Shown: positions 47,293-56,404, counted from the first letter of the stretch. The stretch: DNA of 64,000 nucleotides from Luteimicrobium xylanilyticum (GCF_009429125.1 NZ_CP045529.1:1240001-1304000), one strand, 5' to 3'. Notes: a model not told the origin generated them from the letters alone. Translations and numbers: made by a program.

Positions 47293-48061
47293 GGTCGCCG
47301 GGGCGGCCGGGCGGGGCCTGCAGGCCGAACGGGGCCAGCAGCCCCGCGACAGGCTTCGTCGGCGGTGCCGCGTACTCGCCCGCCCGGCTCGTCGTGAGCC
47401 GCTGGGCGACGAGGCCCTGGACGAGCGCGGTCGCGGCCGCGACGCCGTCGACCACGGGCACGCCGATCGCGGCGCCGACCTCGTGGCACAGGTCGGCCAT
47501 CCCCGCGCACCCGAGCACGACGGCGTCGACCCCCTCCGCCGTCGCGGCCAGGCGGCAGTGCTCGAGCACCGTCTCGCGGGCGCGCGACCCGGGCCGGTCG
47601 AGCTCGAGCACGGGCAGCTCGCACGCGTACACGGCCGCGCAGGCCTCGGCGAAGCCGTAGCGCGTCGCGAGCTCGCGGGCCCGCGGCACGGTGCGTTCGA
47701 GAGAGGTCACGACCGCGAAGCGGCGCCCGACGAGCGTCGCCGCGTGCATGGCTGCCTCGGCGATGCCGACGACGGGCCCGCGCGCGAGCTCGCGGGCCGC
47801 GTCGAGCCCGGGGTCGCCGAAGCAGGCGACCACGTAGGCGTCGGGACGCGCCACGGGCGGGAGGGCCTCGGCGAGGGCGACCTGCTCGAGGATGCCCGGC
47901 ACGGCGAGCGCCTCCTCGTAGTGGCTCTCGACCGACGCCGGCCCCATGGTGGGCTGGACCGCCTCGACGGTCGTGCCGGGGAACGCCACCGCCCGGGCGG
48001 ACCGACCCACGAGGTCGGTCATCGCCCGGGTGGTGTTCGGGTTGATGACCCGGATGCGCAT
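47234..48061 (-). CDS. Asp/Glu/hydantoin racemase family protein
   Basis: A 275-aa protein that opens MRIRVINPNTTRAMTDLVGR and has the two catalytic-cysteine contexts YVVACFGDPGLDAARE and AVVLGCAGMADLCHEVG, with VVGIAEAAMHAATLVGRRFA between them. It resembles hydantoin racemase (HyuE/HyuA-like), which interconverts the D and L forms of 5-substituted hydantoins. ATG overlaps the stop of the transporter (TGATG), so both work together. The Pro/Gly-rich C-terminal tail overlaps the convergent YoaK gene. Confidence 0.85.
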   Translation of the reverse strand: MRIRVINPNTTRAMTDLVGRSARAVAFPGTTVEAVQPTMGPASVESHYEEALAVPGILEQVALAEALPPVARPDAYVVACFGDPGLDAARELARGPVVGIAEAAMHAATLVGRRFAVVTSLERTVPRARELATRYGFAEACAAVYACELPVLELDRPGSRARETVLEHCRLAATAEGVDAVVLGCAGMADLCHEVGAAIGVPVVDGVAAATALVQGLVAQRLTTSRAGEYAAPPTKPVAGLLAPFGLQAPPGRPGDLSPVSPGPGAGAPSPRPRG

Positions 48062-49698
48062 CAGACCGCCGTCGTGACGGTCTCGGGCTCGTCGACGGGC
48101 GGGTGGTGGCTGACCACGGCGCGAGGTGCGTCACCGGTGCCGACGGACACGTGCGGGTCGGCCGGGTCGAGGACCTTCATCTGCGGGCGCCGACGCTCGA
48201 GGGCGGTGAACAGGACCAGGCCGAGGCCGCAGCCGATGAACCACGAGTAGCTCGAGACCTGCGTGACGTCCACGACCCCAGCGTTCGCGAGGATCTCGGG
48301 CAGGACGGCCGAGGCGACCGAGACGACCCCGGCGACGGCGACCGTCCAGACCGCGTTCGGGTTGTAGCCCTTGCGGTACCAGTAGGAGGCGGAGGGGGCG
48401 AGCGTGAACATGTCGTCGACGTGCACGCGCTGCTTCCCGACGAGGTAGTACCCGGCGATGAGGACGCCGAAGAGCGGGCCGATCAGCGCGCCCAGGACCC
48501 CGAGCGTGTAGAGGATCGCCTGGTCGTTGTCGTACCAGTTCCACGGGGTGAGGAGCACCGAGCCGACGGCGGCGATCATGCCGCCCATCCGCCAGCTGAT
48601 CCGCCGGGGGGCCACGTTCGAGAAGTCGAAGGCCGGCGAGATGAAGTTGGCGACGATGTTGATCCCGACCGTCGCGGTCACGAAGGTGAGGCCGCCGAGC
48701 AGGATCGCGAAGGTGGAGTCGATCTTCTGGACGGTCTCGATCGGGTCGGTGATGAGCTCGCCGAAGACGGGCACGGTGGCGGACGCGCAGATCACGGTCA
48801 GCAGCGAGAAGACGACGAAGTTGACGGGCAGGCCGAGGAAGTTGCCGCGGCGGACGGCACGGGTCGAGCGGGCGTAGCGCGCGAAGTCGCCGAAGTTGAG
48901 CATCGGCCCGGAGAAGTAGCTGACGACGAGCGCCACCGCGCCGATCCAGATCGGGATCGAGGCCCCGAACGAGAGCTGCTTGGTGGACAGGTTGAACGAG
49001 ATCGCGCCCCAGCCGGCGCGGCTCACGAGGTAGATCGCGAGCGCGAACATCACGACGTAGACGGCGGGACCGGCCCAGTCGATGAAGCGGCGGATCGTGT
49101 TCATCCCGGTCCAGAAGAGGGCACCCTGGGCGACCCAGAGGATCGCGTACGAGATCCAGCCGAGCGCGCTGAGGCCGAGGAACGAGTGGTGCAGGAGGTT
49201 CTCCGAGGGCGGGAAGAACTTGAGGAAGAGGATGTTCAGGGCCTGCGCGGCGAGGAAGGTCTGCACCCCGTACCAGGCGACGGCGATGAGCCCGCGGATG
49301 ATCGCGGGGATGTTGGCGCCCAGGACGCCGAACACGGCCCGGTTGATCACGGGGTAGGGCACTCCCGTCTTCTGGCTGGGCTTCGCGACGAGGTTCGCGA
49401 AGACGTTGACGATGACGATCCCGACGACGAGCGCGACGAAGACCTGCCAGCTCGCGATCCCGAGCGCGAATAGGCTGCCCGCGGTGACGTACCCGCCGAC
49501 GCTGTGCACGTCGGACATCCAGAACGCGAAGATGTTGTAGGACGACCAGGTCTGGTCCTTGAGGGGCGCCAGGTCCTCGTTGGTCAGACGGGGGTCGTAG
49601 GTGACCTTGATCTCGCCGGCGCCGACGGGCATGCCGGCGGCCTCGACGAGGTCGTGGGGCTTGGTGTCGTACGGGGCGGAGTCGCTCGGGGTGGTCAT
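48061..49698 (-). CDS. NCS1-family nucleobase/hydantoin/allantoin:cation symporter
   Basis: A 545-aa, 12-TM transporter. LKDQTWSSYNIFAFWMSDVH is the NCS1 opening, followed by KPSQKTGVPYPVINRAVFGV and VFGVLGANIPAIIRGLIAVAWYG-type sequences, and RYARSTRAVRRGNFLG in the central loop. It imports hydantoin, allantoin, cytosine or a similar ring compound with a cation. The racemase partner points to hydantoins. The ATG at 49698 has GAGGCC upstream. Likely controlled by the divergent XRE-cupin regulator. Confidence 0.9.
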   Translation of the reverse strand: MTTPSDSAPYDTKPHDLVEAAGMPVGAGEIKVTYDPRLTNEDLAPLKDQTWSSYNIFAFWMSDVHSVGGYVTAGSLFALGIASWQVFVALVVGIVIVNVFANLVAKPSQKTGVPYPVINRAVFGVLGANIPAIIRGLIAVAWYGVQTFLAAQALNILFLKFFPPSENLLHHSFLGLSALGWISYAILWVAQGALFWTGMNTIRRFIDWAGPAVYVVMFALAIYLVSRAGWGAISFNLSTKQLSFGASIPIWIGAVALVVSYFSGPMLNFGDFARYARSTRAVRRGNFLGLPVNFVVFSLLTVICASATVPVFGELITDPIETVQKIDSTFAILLGGLTFVTATVGINIVANFISPAFDFSNVAPRRISWRMGGMIAAVGSVLLTPWNWYDNDQAILYTLGVLGALIGPLFGVLIAGYYLVGKQRVHVDDMFTLAPSASYWYRKGYNPNAVWTVAVAGVVSVASAVLPEILANAGVVDVTQVSSYSWFIGCGLGLVLFTALERRRPQMKVLDPADPHVSVGTGDAPRAVVSHHPPVDEPETVTTAV

Positions 49699-49758
49699 GA
49701 TGGCCTCGCAGGGGTCCGGTGGGCGGGGGACGTGCTGGAGCTGACGCCGTGAATCTAT

Positions 49759-49797
49759 GGCTTCACACACGGGGGCCGGTTTCTGTCGTGTAAAGCC
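49759..49797. promoter_or_regulatory. Inverted repeat between NCS1 transporter and XRE-cupin regulator
   Basis: GGCTTCACAC (49759-49768) and GTGTAAAGCC (49788-49797) are inverted copies (9 of 10 pairs) with a 19-nt spacer, in the 231-bp divergent gap. Candidate operator for the XRE-cupin protein. Confidence 0.45.
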
Positions 49798-49929
49798 TTC
49801 GTGACGTTCGCTCGACGGCGTCCGGGCGCCGACCGGGCGGCCCGCGCCCTCCGCCCGGGGCCCGTAGGCTGCCGGTGGTCGGCCCCGCCGACCTCGCGCC
49901 GCTCGTCGTCCTCAGAACCAGGAGCCCGC

Positions 49930-50592
49930 ATGGAGCCGCAGCTGCTGCTCGACCAGGCCTCGGGCGCCGTCGAGTCCTTCGACGCCGAGGTCCTCGGGGC
50001 GCGCCTGCGCGCGCTGCGGACGGCGCGCGGTCTGTCGTTGCGCGAGACCGCCCGGCGTCTCGACATCTCGGCCAGCGCGCTCTCGCAGATCGAGCGCGGC
50101 GTCCTGCGGCCCTCCGTGCACCGCCTCCTGGCCATCCTCACGACCCTCGGCGGCTCGGTCCTCGACGTCTTCGCCGACGAGCCGCGGGGGCCGCTGGACC
50201 CGGGCCCGAGCGACGCCGACGGCGGGGACGCGGCTCCCCACGCGCCGCCCGTGGGGAGCCACGCGATCCGGCGCGCCCACGACGACGAGACGGTCCGGTT
50301 CCAGGCGGGGGTCACGTTCCGCCGCCTGTCGCCCGGTCCGACGCGCGGGGTCGACTTGTTCGAGTCGACCTACCCGCCGGGCTCGCGGGGCGGGAGCGAG
50401 CACGAGCTCATCACGCACGCCGGCTACGAGGTGGGGACCGTCACGCAGGGCGAGCTCACGATCGACTTCCCGGACGAGACCGTCCTTTTGGGGCCGGGAG
50501 ACTCGATCACGTACGCGTGCGAGACACCGCACCGCTTGTCGAACCGGGGGCAGCGGACGGTCGTCGCGACGTGGCTGATCGTGCACGGCTGA
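49930..50592 (+). CDS. XRE-family regulator with C-terminal cupin sensor
   Basis: A 220-aa protein. HTH at residues about 20-75 ([40 protein letters not shown]), a linker rich in Asp/Pro, and a cupin domain ([40 protein letters not shown]) that would bind the effector. Such PuuR-like regulators usually control a divergent uptake or degradation operon. Here that is the NCS1 transporter and racemase. ATG 49930 with GGAG upstream. Confidence 0.9.
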   Translation: MEPQLLLDQASGAVESFDAEVLGARLRALRTARGLSLRETARRLDISASALSQIERGVLRPSVHRLLAILTTLGGSVLDVFADEPRGPLDPGPSDADGGDAAPHAPPVGSHAIRRAHDDETVRFQAGVTFRRLSPGPTRGVDLFESTYPPGSRGGSEHELITHAGYEVGTVTQGELTIDFPDETVLLGPGDSITYACETPHRLSNRGQRTVVATWLIVHG

Positions 50593-50609
50593 GGCGGCCG
50601 CGGTCGGGC

Positions 50610-50891
50610 TCACCCGCGGGACGGGCGGCGGACCGGACGCGGCGGGACACGCTTGGCGGCGACCACGTCGGCGGCCCCGACCCGCACCGTGGGAGGTGCG
50701 GGGGCGCCCTCGGGCCGTGGGCGCGCCCGGTCGGGCTGCAGGGTCACGCCCGCGTCGTCGAGCGCGAGGACGACGCCGATCACGTCCGTCCAGAGGTGGT
50801 CCCCGGCTTCCGCGCCGCGAAGGCGCCGGCGCACGACCACGCGGTCGCCGACCGTCCACGCGGGCGTCCCGTCCGGCCATCCCTCGGACAC
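50610..50891 (-). CDS. Small SH3-like-domain protein next to fdxA
   Basis: A 93-aa protein: [40 protein letters not shown] and [20 protein letters not shown]. This is the small beta-barrel found at the N-terminus of the GNAT proteins that often neighbour fdxA in actinobacteria (Rv0428c-like), here without any GNAT domain. GTG start with GGAAGG upstream. Divergent from fdxA. Function unknown. Confidence 0.6.
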   Translation of the reverse strand: MSEGWPDGTPAWTVGDRVVVRRRLRGAEAGDHLWTDVIGVVLALDDAGVTLQPDRARPRPEGAPAPPTVRVGAADVVAAKRVPPRPVRRPSRG

Positions 50892-50971
50892 GCGTCCGTC
50901 CTTCCTCTCGACTGCGCGATACTAGACCTCGACCGCGCCCCCATGCGGCCCTCCCCGAAAGGACTCGTGCA

Positions 50972-51289
50972 GTGACCTACGTGATCGCTCAGCCGTGCGT
51001 CGACGTCAAGGACAAGGCGTGCATCGAGGAGTGTCCCGTGGACTGCATCTACGAGGGCAAGCGCTCGCTGTACATCCACCCCGACGAGTGCGTCGACTGC
51101 GGTGCGTGCGAGCCGGTGTGCCCGGTCGAGGCCATCTACTACGAGGACGACGTCCCGACGGAGTGGAGCGACTACTACCGCGCCAACGTCGAGTTCTTCG
51201 ACGACCTCGGCTCGCCGGGCGGCGCCGCGAAGCTCGGCCAGATCGACAAGGACGACGCCATGATCGCCGCCCTGCCGCCGCAGGCCTGA
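50972..51289 (+). CDS. fdxA: 7Fe ferredoxin (3Fe-4S/4Fe-4S)
   Basis: A 105-aa ferredoxin. [20 protein letters not shown] and [20 protein letters not shown] hold the cysteines for one 3Fe-4S and one 4Fe-4S cluster (the first set has the CX7CX3CP spacing of 7Fe types). It transfers electrons to oxidoreductases in the cytosol. The C-terminal 40 residues ([20 protein letters not shown]) are typical of the actinobacterial FdxA. GTG start with GAAAGGA about 9 nt upstream. Followed by dapC after 20 bp, a pairing also seen in mycobacteria. Confidence 0.95.
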   Translation: MTYVIAQPCVDVKDKACIEECPVDCIYEGKRSLYIHPDECVDCGACEPVCPVEAIYYEDDVPTEWSDYYRANVEFFDDLGSPGGAAKLGQIDKDDAMIAALPPQA

Positions 51290-51309
51290 CCTCCGGCGCA
51301 GCGACCCTC

Positions 51310-52446
51310 ATGGGCTTCCATCCGCTCGACGACCCGTACCCCTGGGACACGCTCGCGCCCGTCGTCGAGGCCGCACGCTCCCACCCGGGCGGCCTCGTCG
51401 ACCTCTCGATCGGCACGCCCGTCGACCCGACGCCCGACGTCGTCCGCGACGCGCTCGCCGCGGCGTCCGACGCGCACGGCTACCCGACGACGCACGGCAC
51501 GCCGGCGCTGCGCCAGGCGGTCGCCGGCTGGTTCGCGCGGACCCGGGGCGTCCCGGACCTCGACCCGGACGCCGTCCTGCCGACCGTGGGCTCCAAGGAG
51601 CTCGTCGGCCTGCTGCCGTCGCTGCTCGGTCTCGGCCCGGGCGACGTCGTCGTGCACCCCGCGACGGCGTACCCGACGTACGACGTCGGTGCCCGGCTCG
51701 CCGGGGCCTCGCCGCTGGCGACCGACGACGTCGACGCCTGGGCCGGGCGCACCGACGTCCGGCTCGTGTGGGTGAACTCGCCGAGCAACCCCACGGGTCG
51801 CGTCGCGTCGGTCGAGGAGCTGCGCCGCGTCGTCGAGGCGGCGCGGGAGATCGGCGCGGTCGTCGCGAGCGACGAGTGCTACGCGCTGCTGCCCTGGTCC
51901 GAGCCGTGGGCGTCGCACGGTGTGCCGAGCATCCTCGACCCGCGCGTCAGCGGCAACAGCCACGAGGGCCTGCTCGCCGCGTACTCGCTGTCCAAGCAGT
52001 CGAACCTCGCGGGCTACCGGGCGGCGTTCGTGGCGGGCGACCCGGCGCTCGTCGGGTCGCTGCTCGCGACGCGCAAGCACCTCGGCATGATCGTCCCGGC
52101 GCCCGTCCAGGCGGCCATGGTCGCCGCGCTCGACGACGACGCCCACGTGGCCGCGCAGCGGACGGTGTACGCGCGGCGCCGCCGGCTCCTCGAGGGCGGG
52201 CTGATGGCGGCCGGGTACCGGATCGACGACTCCGAGGCCGGCCTCTACCTGTGGGCGCGGCCCGCCGCGGCGCCGGGAGGCGACGTGCAGGACTGCTGGC
52301 AGACGGTGAACGACCTCGCCGGGCTCGGCATCCTCGTCGGCCCCGGGGCCTTCTACGGCTCCGCCGGTCTGTCGCACGTCCGGGTCGCGCTGACCGCGTC
52401 CGACGAGCGCGTCGCCGAGGCCGCGGCGCGGCTCTCGGGGGAGTGA
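51310..52446 (+). CDS. dapC: Succinyldiaminopimelate transaminase
   Basis: A 378-aa fold-type I aminotransferase. DLSIGTPVDPTPDVVRDALA, NSPSNPTGRVASVEELRRVV and the PLP-lysine region AYSLSKQSNLAGYRAAFVAG (SLSKQSN) match actinobacterial DapC. It makes N-succinyl-LL-2-amino-6-oxopimelate into the diamine in lysine and peptidoglycan DAP synthesis. The dapD and dapE genes of the same succinylase route lie 3-4 kb downstream. ATG 51310, 20 bp after fdxA. Confidence 0.93.
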   Translation: MGFHPLDDPYPWDTLAPVVEAARSHPGGLVDLSIGTPVDPTPDVVRDALAAASDAHGYPTTHGTPALRQAVAGWFARTRGVPDLDPDAVLPTVGSKELVGLLPSLLGLGPGDVVVHPATAYPTYDVGARLAGASPLATDDVDAWAGRTDVRLVWVNSPSNPTGRVASVEELRRVVEAAREIGAVVASDECYALLPWSEPWASHGVPSILDPRVSGNSHEGLLAAYSLSKQSNLAGYRAAFVAGDPALVGSLLATRKHLGMIVPAPVQAAMVAALDDDAHVAAQRTVYARRRRLLEGGLMAAGYRIDDSEAGLYLWARPAAAPGGDVQDCWQTVNDLAGLGILVGPGAFYGSAGLSHVRVALTASDERVAEAAARLSGE

Positions 52447-52499
52447 CGCGGCGCCGGTGAGCGCTTGGTGCAGGGCTGGGGGCGGGCGCCGTCGGGCCG

Positions 52500-52577
52500 T
52501 GTGACGCAGGACACAGTGCCATGGTCCGGTCAGGTGCGGGCCGCGGCTTGGTCACGACGGAGTCCGGCGCGTAGTCT
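52500..52577 (+). promoter_or_regulatory. CRP/GlxR-like site and -10 box upstream of gltA
   Basis: TGTGACGCAGGACACA (52500-52515) fits the outer bases of the CRP/GlxR consensus (TGTGN8CACA gives TGTG and CACA at 16 bp) and lies about 57 bp upstream of TAGTCT (52572-52577). The predicted leader of gltA is about 100 nt. GlxR-type control of gltA is known in Corynebacterium. Here it is inferred. Confidence 0.4.
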
Positions 52578-52683
52578 CGGAAGACAGGCCTGTGCTGCTG
52601 CGAGGCCGCCGCGTGCCCGGGCGTCGATGCTCGCGCGAGCGGCCACCGCGCCACCCGCCGTCCGAGCGTCCAGGAAGGAAGTC

Positions 52684-53994
52684 ATGACCCAGACCCCCAG
52701 CGCCCCCGCGCCCGACGCCGTGGAGCTCACCGTCAGCGGCACCAGCCGTGAGCTGCCCGTCGTCCACGCGACCGAGGGCAACGACGGCATCGTCGTCTCG
52801 TCGCTCCTCAAGGAGACCGGGCTCGTCACCGTCGACCCGGGCTTCATGAACACCGCGTCCTGCACGTCCGCCGTCACCTACATCGACGGGGACCAGGGGA
52901 TCCTGCGCTACCGCGGCTACGCAATCGACGAGCTCGCGGAGCAGTCGACCTTCCTCGAGGTCGCCTACCTGCTCATCCACGGCGAGCTTCCCGACCAGCC
53001 GACGCTCGACGCCTTCACCGAGCGCGTCAACCGCCACACGCTGGTCCACGAGGACTTCCGCACGTTCATGGGCACCTTCCCGCGGAACGCGCACCCCATG
53101 GCGGTCATGGCCTCGGCGGTGAACGCGCTCGCGACGTTCTACCCCGAGTCGCTCGACCCGTCCGACCCGGAGACCGTCGAGCTCGCGACCGTCCTGCTCC
53201 TCGCCAAGACGCGCACCATCACGTCGTACCTGCACCGTCGGCGCGTCGGCGAGCCCCTGCTCTACCCGGACTACTCGCGCGGGTACGTCGACGACTTCCT
53301 CCGCATGACCTTCGCGCGGCCCTACGAGCAGTACGACGCCGATCCCGCCGTCGTCGAGGCCCTCGACAAGCTCCTCATCCTCCACGCCGACCACGAGCAG
53401 AACTGCTCCACGTCGACCGTCCGGATCGTCGGCTCCGCGCAGGCCAACCTCTTCGCGTCGGTCTCCGCCGGCATCAACGCCCTCTCCGGCCCGCTCCACG
53501 GCGGCGCCAACGAGGCCGTGCTCCTCATGCTCGACAAGATCCAGAACGCCGAGTACGACGTCGACACCTTCATGAAGAAGGTCAAGGACAAGGAGGACGG
53601 CGTCCGCCTCATGGGCTTCGGGCACCGGGTCTACAAGAACTACGACCCGCGCGCCGCCATCGTGAAGAAGTCCGCCGACGCCGTCCTCGCGACGCTCGGC
53701 AAGAACGACGAGCTCCTCGACATCGCCAAGCGCCTCGAGGAGATCGCGCTCAACGACGACTACTTCATCCAGCGCAAGCTGTACCCCAACGTCGACTTCT
53801 ACACGGGCCTGATCTACAAGGCGCTCGGGTTCGAGCCGGCCATGTTCACGCCGCTCTTCGCGCTCGGCCGGATGCCCGGCTGGATCGCGCAGTGGCGCGA
53901 GATGATGAACGACCCGCAGACCAAGATCGGTCGGCCGCGTCAGGTGTACGTGGGGGAGACCGAGCGGGCGTACGTGCCCGTCGGGTCGCGCTGA
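52684..53994 (+). CDS. gltA: Citrate synthase
   Basis: A 436-aa type II citrate synthase. VTVDPGFMNTASCTSAVTYI, YRGYAIDELAEQSTFLEVAY, the catalytic histidines in GPLHGGANEAV and MGFGHRVYKNYDPRA. It condenses acetyl-CoA with oxaloacetate at the entry to the TCA cycle. Strong AGGAAGGAAG just before ATG 52684. A single gene with a 237-bp upstream region containing a CRP-like site. A large perfect palindrome begins 11 nt after the stop. Confidence 0.97.
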   Translation: MTQTPSAPAPDAVELTVSGTSRELPVVHATEGNDGIVVSSLLKETGLVTVDPGFMNTASCTSAVTYIDGDQGILRYRGYAIDELAEQSTFLEVAYLLIHGELPDQPTLDAFTERVNRHTLVHEDFRTFMGTFPRNAHPMAVMASAVNALATFYPESLDPSDPETVELATVLLLAKTRTITSYLHRRRVGEPLLYPDYSRGYVDDFLRMTFARPYEQYDADPAVVEALDKLLILHADHEQNCSTSTVRIVGSAQANLFASVSAGINALSGPLHGGANEAVLLMLDKIQNAEYDVDTFMKKVKDKEDGVRLMGFGHRVYKNYDPRAAIVKKSADAVLATLGKNDELLDIAKRLEEIALNDDYFIQRKLYPNVDFYTGLIYKALGFEPAMFTPLFALGRMPGWIAQWREMMNDPQTKIGRPRQVYVGETERAYVPVGSR

Positions 53995-54003
53995 CCGGGA
54001 TCT

Positions 54004-54063
54004 CGCGAAGTAGTACGGCCGCCGGTATACCTCGCGAGGTATACCGGCGGCCGTACTACTTCG
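54004..54063. repeat. Perfect 58-nt palindrome, copy 2 (gltA/lysozyme-like convergent gap)
   Basis: Nucleotides 54006-54063 form a perfect palindrome: 29-bp arms starting CGAAGTAGTACGGCCGCCGG and ending at CCTCG, with no loop. Its left 34 nt (54004-54037) are identical to copy 1 at 41633-41666. The right arm supplies the TAG stop codon (54058-54056) of the convergent gene. Cruciform or long hairpin formation and bidirectional termination are expected. Confidence 0.9.
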
Positions 54064-55039
54064 GCGGGGTCGCCAGCGTGATCGCCACCCGGCCCGTCGC
54101 GAGCTTCGACGACGACGTCGCGCCCTTCGTGGCCGTGACCTTCGACCAGGTGGCCGACGCGCGGGTCCAGCGCCGGTCGCCCACGCGGACCTGCTCGACG
54201 TCGTAGGCGCGCGCGACGGCGACCGTCCACTGCGCGACCGCCCACGCGTTCGTGCCGTCCGCGCCGGGGAGGGCGCGCGCGTCGAGCGTCAGGGTCGGGG
54301 CCGTGCCCGACGACGTCACGGCCGTCGCGAAGTCACGCGCGACCCGCGCCTCCAGCTCGCGGGCGTCCGCGGCGGTGTCGACGTCGTCGGGCACCGGGCG
54401 CAACGTGCACGTCACGACGCCCGGGGAGTGCCCCGTGAGCGCGGACGCCCAGGCGCGCGACTGCGTCTCGTGCTGCCCGTAGGCGTCCGGGAACGCCGAG
54501 CGCTGCACCTTCTGGGCCGCCTCCGTGACCGCGAGGTCCTGCCAGCCGTCGACCTTGACGAGGACGTCGAGGAACGCGTTCGTCGCATACACGGGGTCCT
54601 GGAGCTGCTTCGCGGTGCCCCAGCCCTGCGAGGGCCGCTGCTGGAAGAGCCCCACCGAGTCGCGGTCGCCGTACGACAGGTTCCGCAGCTTGGACTCCTG
54701 GAGGGCGGTCGCGAGCGCGATCGTCGCCGCGTGCGCGGGCAGCCCGCGCCGCACGACGACGGCCGTCACCGTGGCCGCGTTGTCCGCCTTCTCGGGGGCG
54801 AGCCACCAGCGGGTGCCATCCAGCTCGGCCGTGCACCCCTCGGTAATGGTCCGCACGTGCCGCACGTCGAGGTGGTCGAGCAGCGTGACGATCCCGGCCA
54901 CGGCACCACCGAGCAGCAGGGCGGCCACGACCAGGCCGACGACGGCGCGGCGCGCGCGGCGCCGTCGTCGGCGGGAACGGGACGCCGTCCACGGGCGCGC
55001 CGCCGTCGTGGACGACGCAGAATGGTCGTCACGCCCCAC
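54056..55039 (-). CDS. Membrane-anchored lysozyme/lytic-transglycosylase-like protein
   Basis: A 327-aa protein from GTG 55039 (GGGAGG about 7 nt upstream). A basic region ([12 protein letters not shown]) and one TM (AVVGLVVAALLLGGAVAGIV) form an anchor. The exported part contains HAATIALATALQESKLRNLS and YGDRDSVGLFQQRPSQGWGT, a pattern of lysozyme-like folds with a catalytic Glu (ALQESK). It likely acts on peptidoglycan. The stop codon TAG comes from the palindromic repeat. Monocistronic. Confidence 0.72.
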   Translation of the reverse strand: MGRDDHSASSTTAARPWTASRSRRRRRRARRAVVGLVVAALLLGGAVAGIVTLLDHLDVRHVRTITEGCTAELDGTRWWLAPEKADNAATVTAVVVRRGLPAHAATIALATALQESKLRNLSYGDRDSVGLFQQRPSQGWGTAKQLQDPVYATNAFLDVLVKVDGWQDLAVTEAAQKVQRSAFPDAYGQHETQSRAWASALTGHSPGVVTCTLRPVPDDVDTAADARELEARVARDFATAVTSSGTAPTLTLDARALPGADGTNAWAVAQWTVAVARAYDVEQVRVGDRRWTRASATWSKVTATKGATSSSKLATGRVAITLATPPK

Positions 55040-55067
55040 GGCACGGCCTCCCGAGAGGAGCCGCGAG

Positions 55068-55415
55068 ATGACCGCCGACCCGGATACCGAGCGCCCCACC
55101 GTGCTGTACGTGCTGCGCCACAGCCCGGGGCGCGCGGTCGCCGCCGGCACGAGCGTCTTCGACCACCCGGGCATCGGAGAGCACTATGCGTTCCTGCGTC
55201 GTCGCGCCCAGGACGGCACGCTCGTGGCCGCCGGGCCACTCGAGAAGGAGAGCGGCGAGGGCATGACGGTCCTGGCCGCGCCCGGCATCGACGAGGCGCG
55301 ACGGCTCGCCGAGACCGACGACCGGAGCGTGGCGACCGGCGTGCTCGCGGTCGAGGTGCGGGAGTGGCACGTGGTGCTCGGCCCGGGGCTCAGTTCGCGT
55401 GGAGCGCGGCGTTGA
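55068..55415 (+). CDS. YCII-family protein
   Basis: A 115-aa protein: [20 protein letters not shown] and [59 protein letters not shown], the YCII/YciI ferredoxin-like fold with the conserved His-Asp region. Function is unknown. ATG 55068 with GAGAGGAG 7 nt upstream. Its 3' end overlaps dapD on the other strand by 26 bp. Confidence 0.8.
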   Translation: MTADPDTERPTVLYVLRHSPGRAVAAGTSVFDHPGIGEHYAFLRRRAQDGTLVAAGPLEKESGEGMTVLAAPGIDEARRLAETDDRSVATGVLAVEVREWHVVLGPGLSSRGARR

Positions 55416-56346
55416 GCTCGATGCCCACGCCCTCGCGGCCCACGACCTCGACCCGACCGGTGAGCGAGTTGCGGCGGAACAGCAGCCCGTCGCGACCCGC
55501 GAGCTCGCTGGCCTTCACCACGACGTCGTCGGCGCCGTCGCGCCCGACGACCGTGACCTTCGTCCCGGCCGTCACGTAGAGCCCGGCCTCGACGACGCAG
55601 TCGTCGCCGAGCGGGATGCCGAGGCCCGCGTTCGCGCCCAGCAGGCAGCGCTCGCCCAGCGAGACGACGGTCTTGCCGCCGCCCGACAGCGTGCCCATGA
55701 TCGAGGCGCCGCCGCCCACGTCCGAGCCGTCGCCCACGACGACGCCCGACGAGATCCGGCCCTCGACCATCGAGGTGCCCAGCGTGCCGGCGTTGTAGTT
55801 GACGAAGCCCTCGTGCATGACGGTCGTGCCGGACGCGAGGTGGGCGCCGAGGCGGACCCGGTCGGCGTCGGCGATGCGCACGCCCGACGGCAGCACGTAG
55901 TCGACCATGCGGGGGAACTTGTCGACGCCGTGCACAGTGACGTGCTGCCCGGCGGCGCGCAGGCGCGCCCGGACCTCCTCGAAGCCGTCGACGGCGCACG
56001 GCCCGGCGCTCGTCCACACGACGTTCGCGAGCAGGCCGAAGACGCCGTCGAGGCTGACCTCGTGCGGGCGCACGAGGCGGTGGGAGAGCAGGTGGAGGCG
56101 CAGGTACACGTCCGCGGTCGAGGCGGGAGCGGTGTCGAGGTCGATCTCGGTCAGCACCAGCGCGGTGCGCACACCCCGGAGCGCGTCGGTGCGCTCGGCG
56201 GCCGCGAGAACGTCGGGCGGCGTCGTGTCGGCCGGGCGCGCGCCGAGTCGCGGCGACGGGTACCAGGCATCGAGAACACGGTCGAGGTCCGTCCCGGAGT
56301 CGGTGACGGTGGTGAGGCCGTAGCCCCATGCGGTGCGTGCGGTCAT
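55390..56346 (-). CDS. dapD: 2,3,4,5-tetrahydropyridine-2,6-dicarboxylate N-succinyltransferase
   Basis: A 318-aa left-handed beta-helix acyltransferase of the actinobacterial DapD type: [20 protein letters not shown], then hexapeptide turns [40 protein letters not shown] and [20 protein letters not shown]. It succinylates tetrahydrodipicolinate on the way to DAP and lysine. ATG follows TACGCT (minus strand 56359-56354) by 7 nt, so leaderless. Divergent from dapE across 58 bp. Confidence 0.96.
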   Translation of the reverse strand: MTARTAWGYGLTTVTDSGTDLDRVLDAWYPSPRLGARPADTTPPDVLAAAERTDALRGVRTALVLTEIDLDTAPASTADVYLRLHLLSHRLVRPHEVSLDGVFGLLANVVWTSAGPCAVDGFEEVRARLRAAGQHVTVHGVDKFPRMVDYVLPSGVRIADADRVRLGAHLASGTTVMHEGFVNYNAGTLGTSMVEGRISSGVVVGDGSDVGGGASIMGTLSGGGKTVVSLGERCLLGANAGLGIPLGDDCVVEAGLYVTAGTKVTVVGRDGADDVVVKASELAGRDGLLFRRNSLTGRVEVVGREGVGIELNAALHAN

Positions 56347-56353
56347 GGGGACC

Positions 56354-56398
56354 AGCGTAGGAGATTCTCAGCAGCCCGACGGCAGCCGCCGGTAGGGT
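56354..56398. promoter_or_regulatory. Divergent leaderless promoters of dapD and dapE
   Basis: TACGCT on the minus strand (56359-56354) is 7 nt from the dapD ATG and TAGGGT on the plus strand (56393-56398) is 6 nt from the dapE GTG. The 58-bp gap thus holds two leaderless promoters for consecutive DAP genes. Confidence 0.5.
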
Positions 56399-56404
56399 CG
56401 GGGC

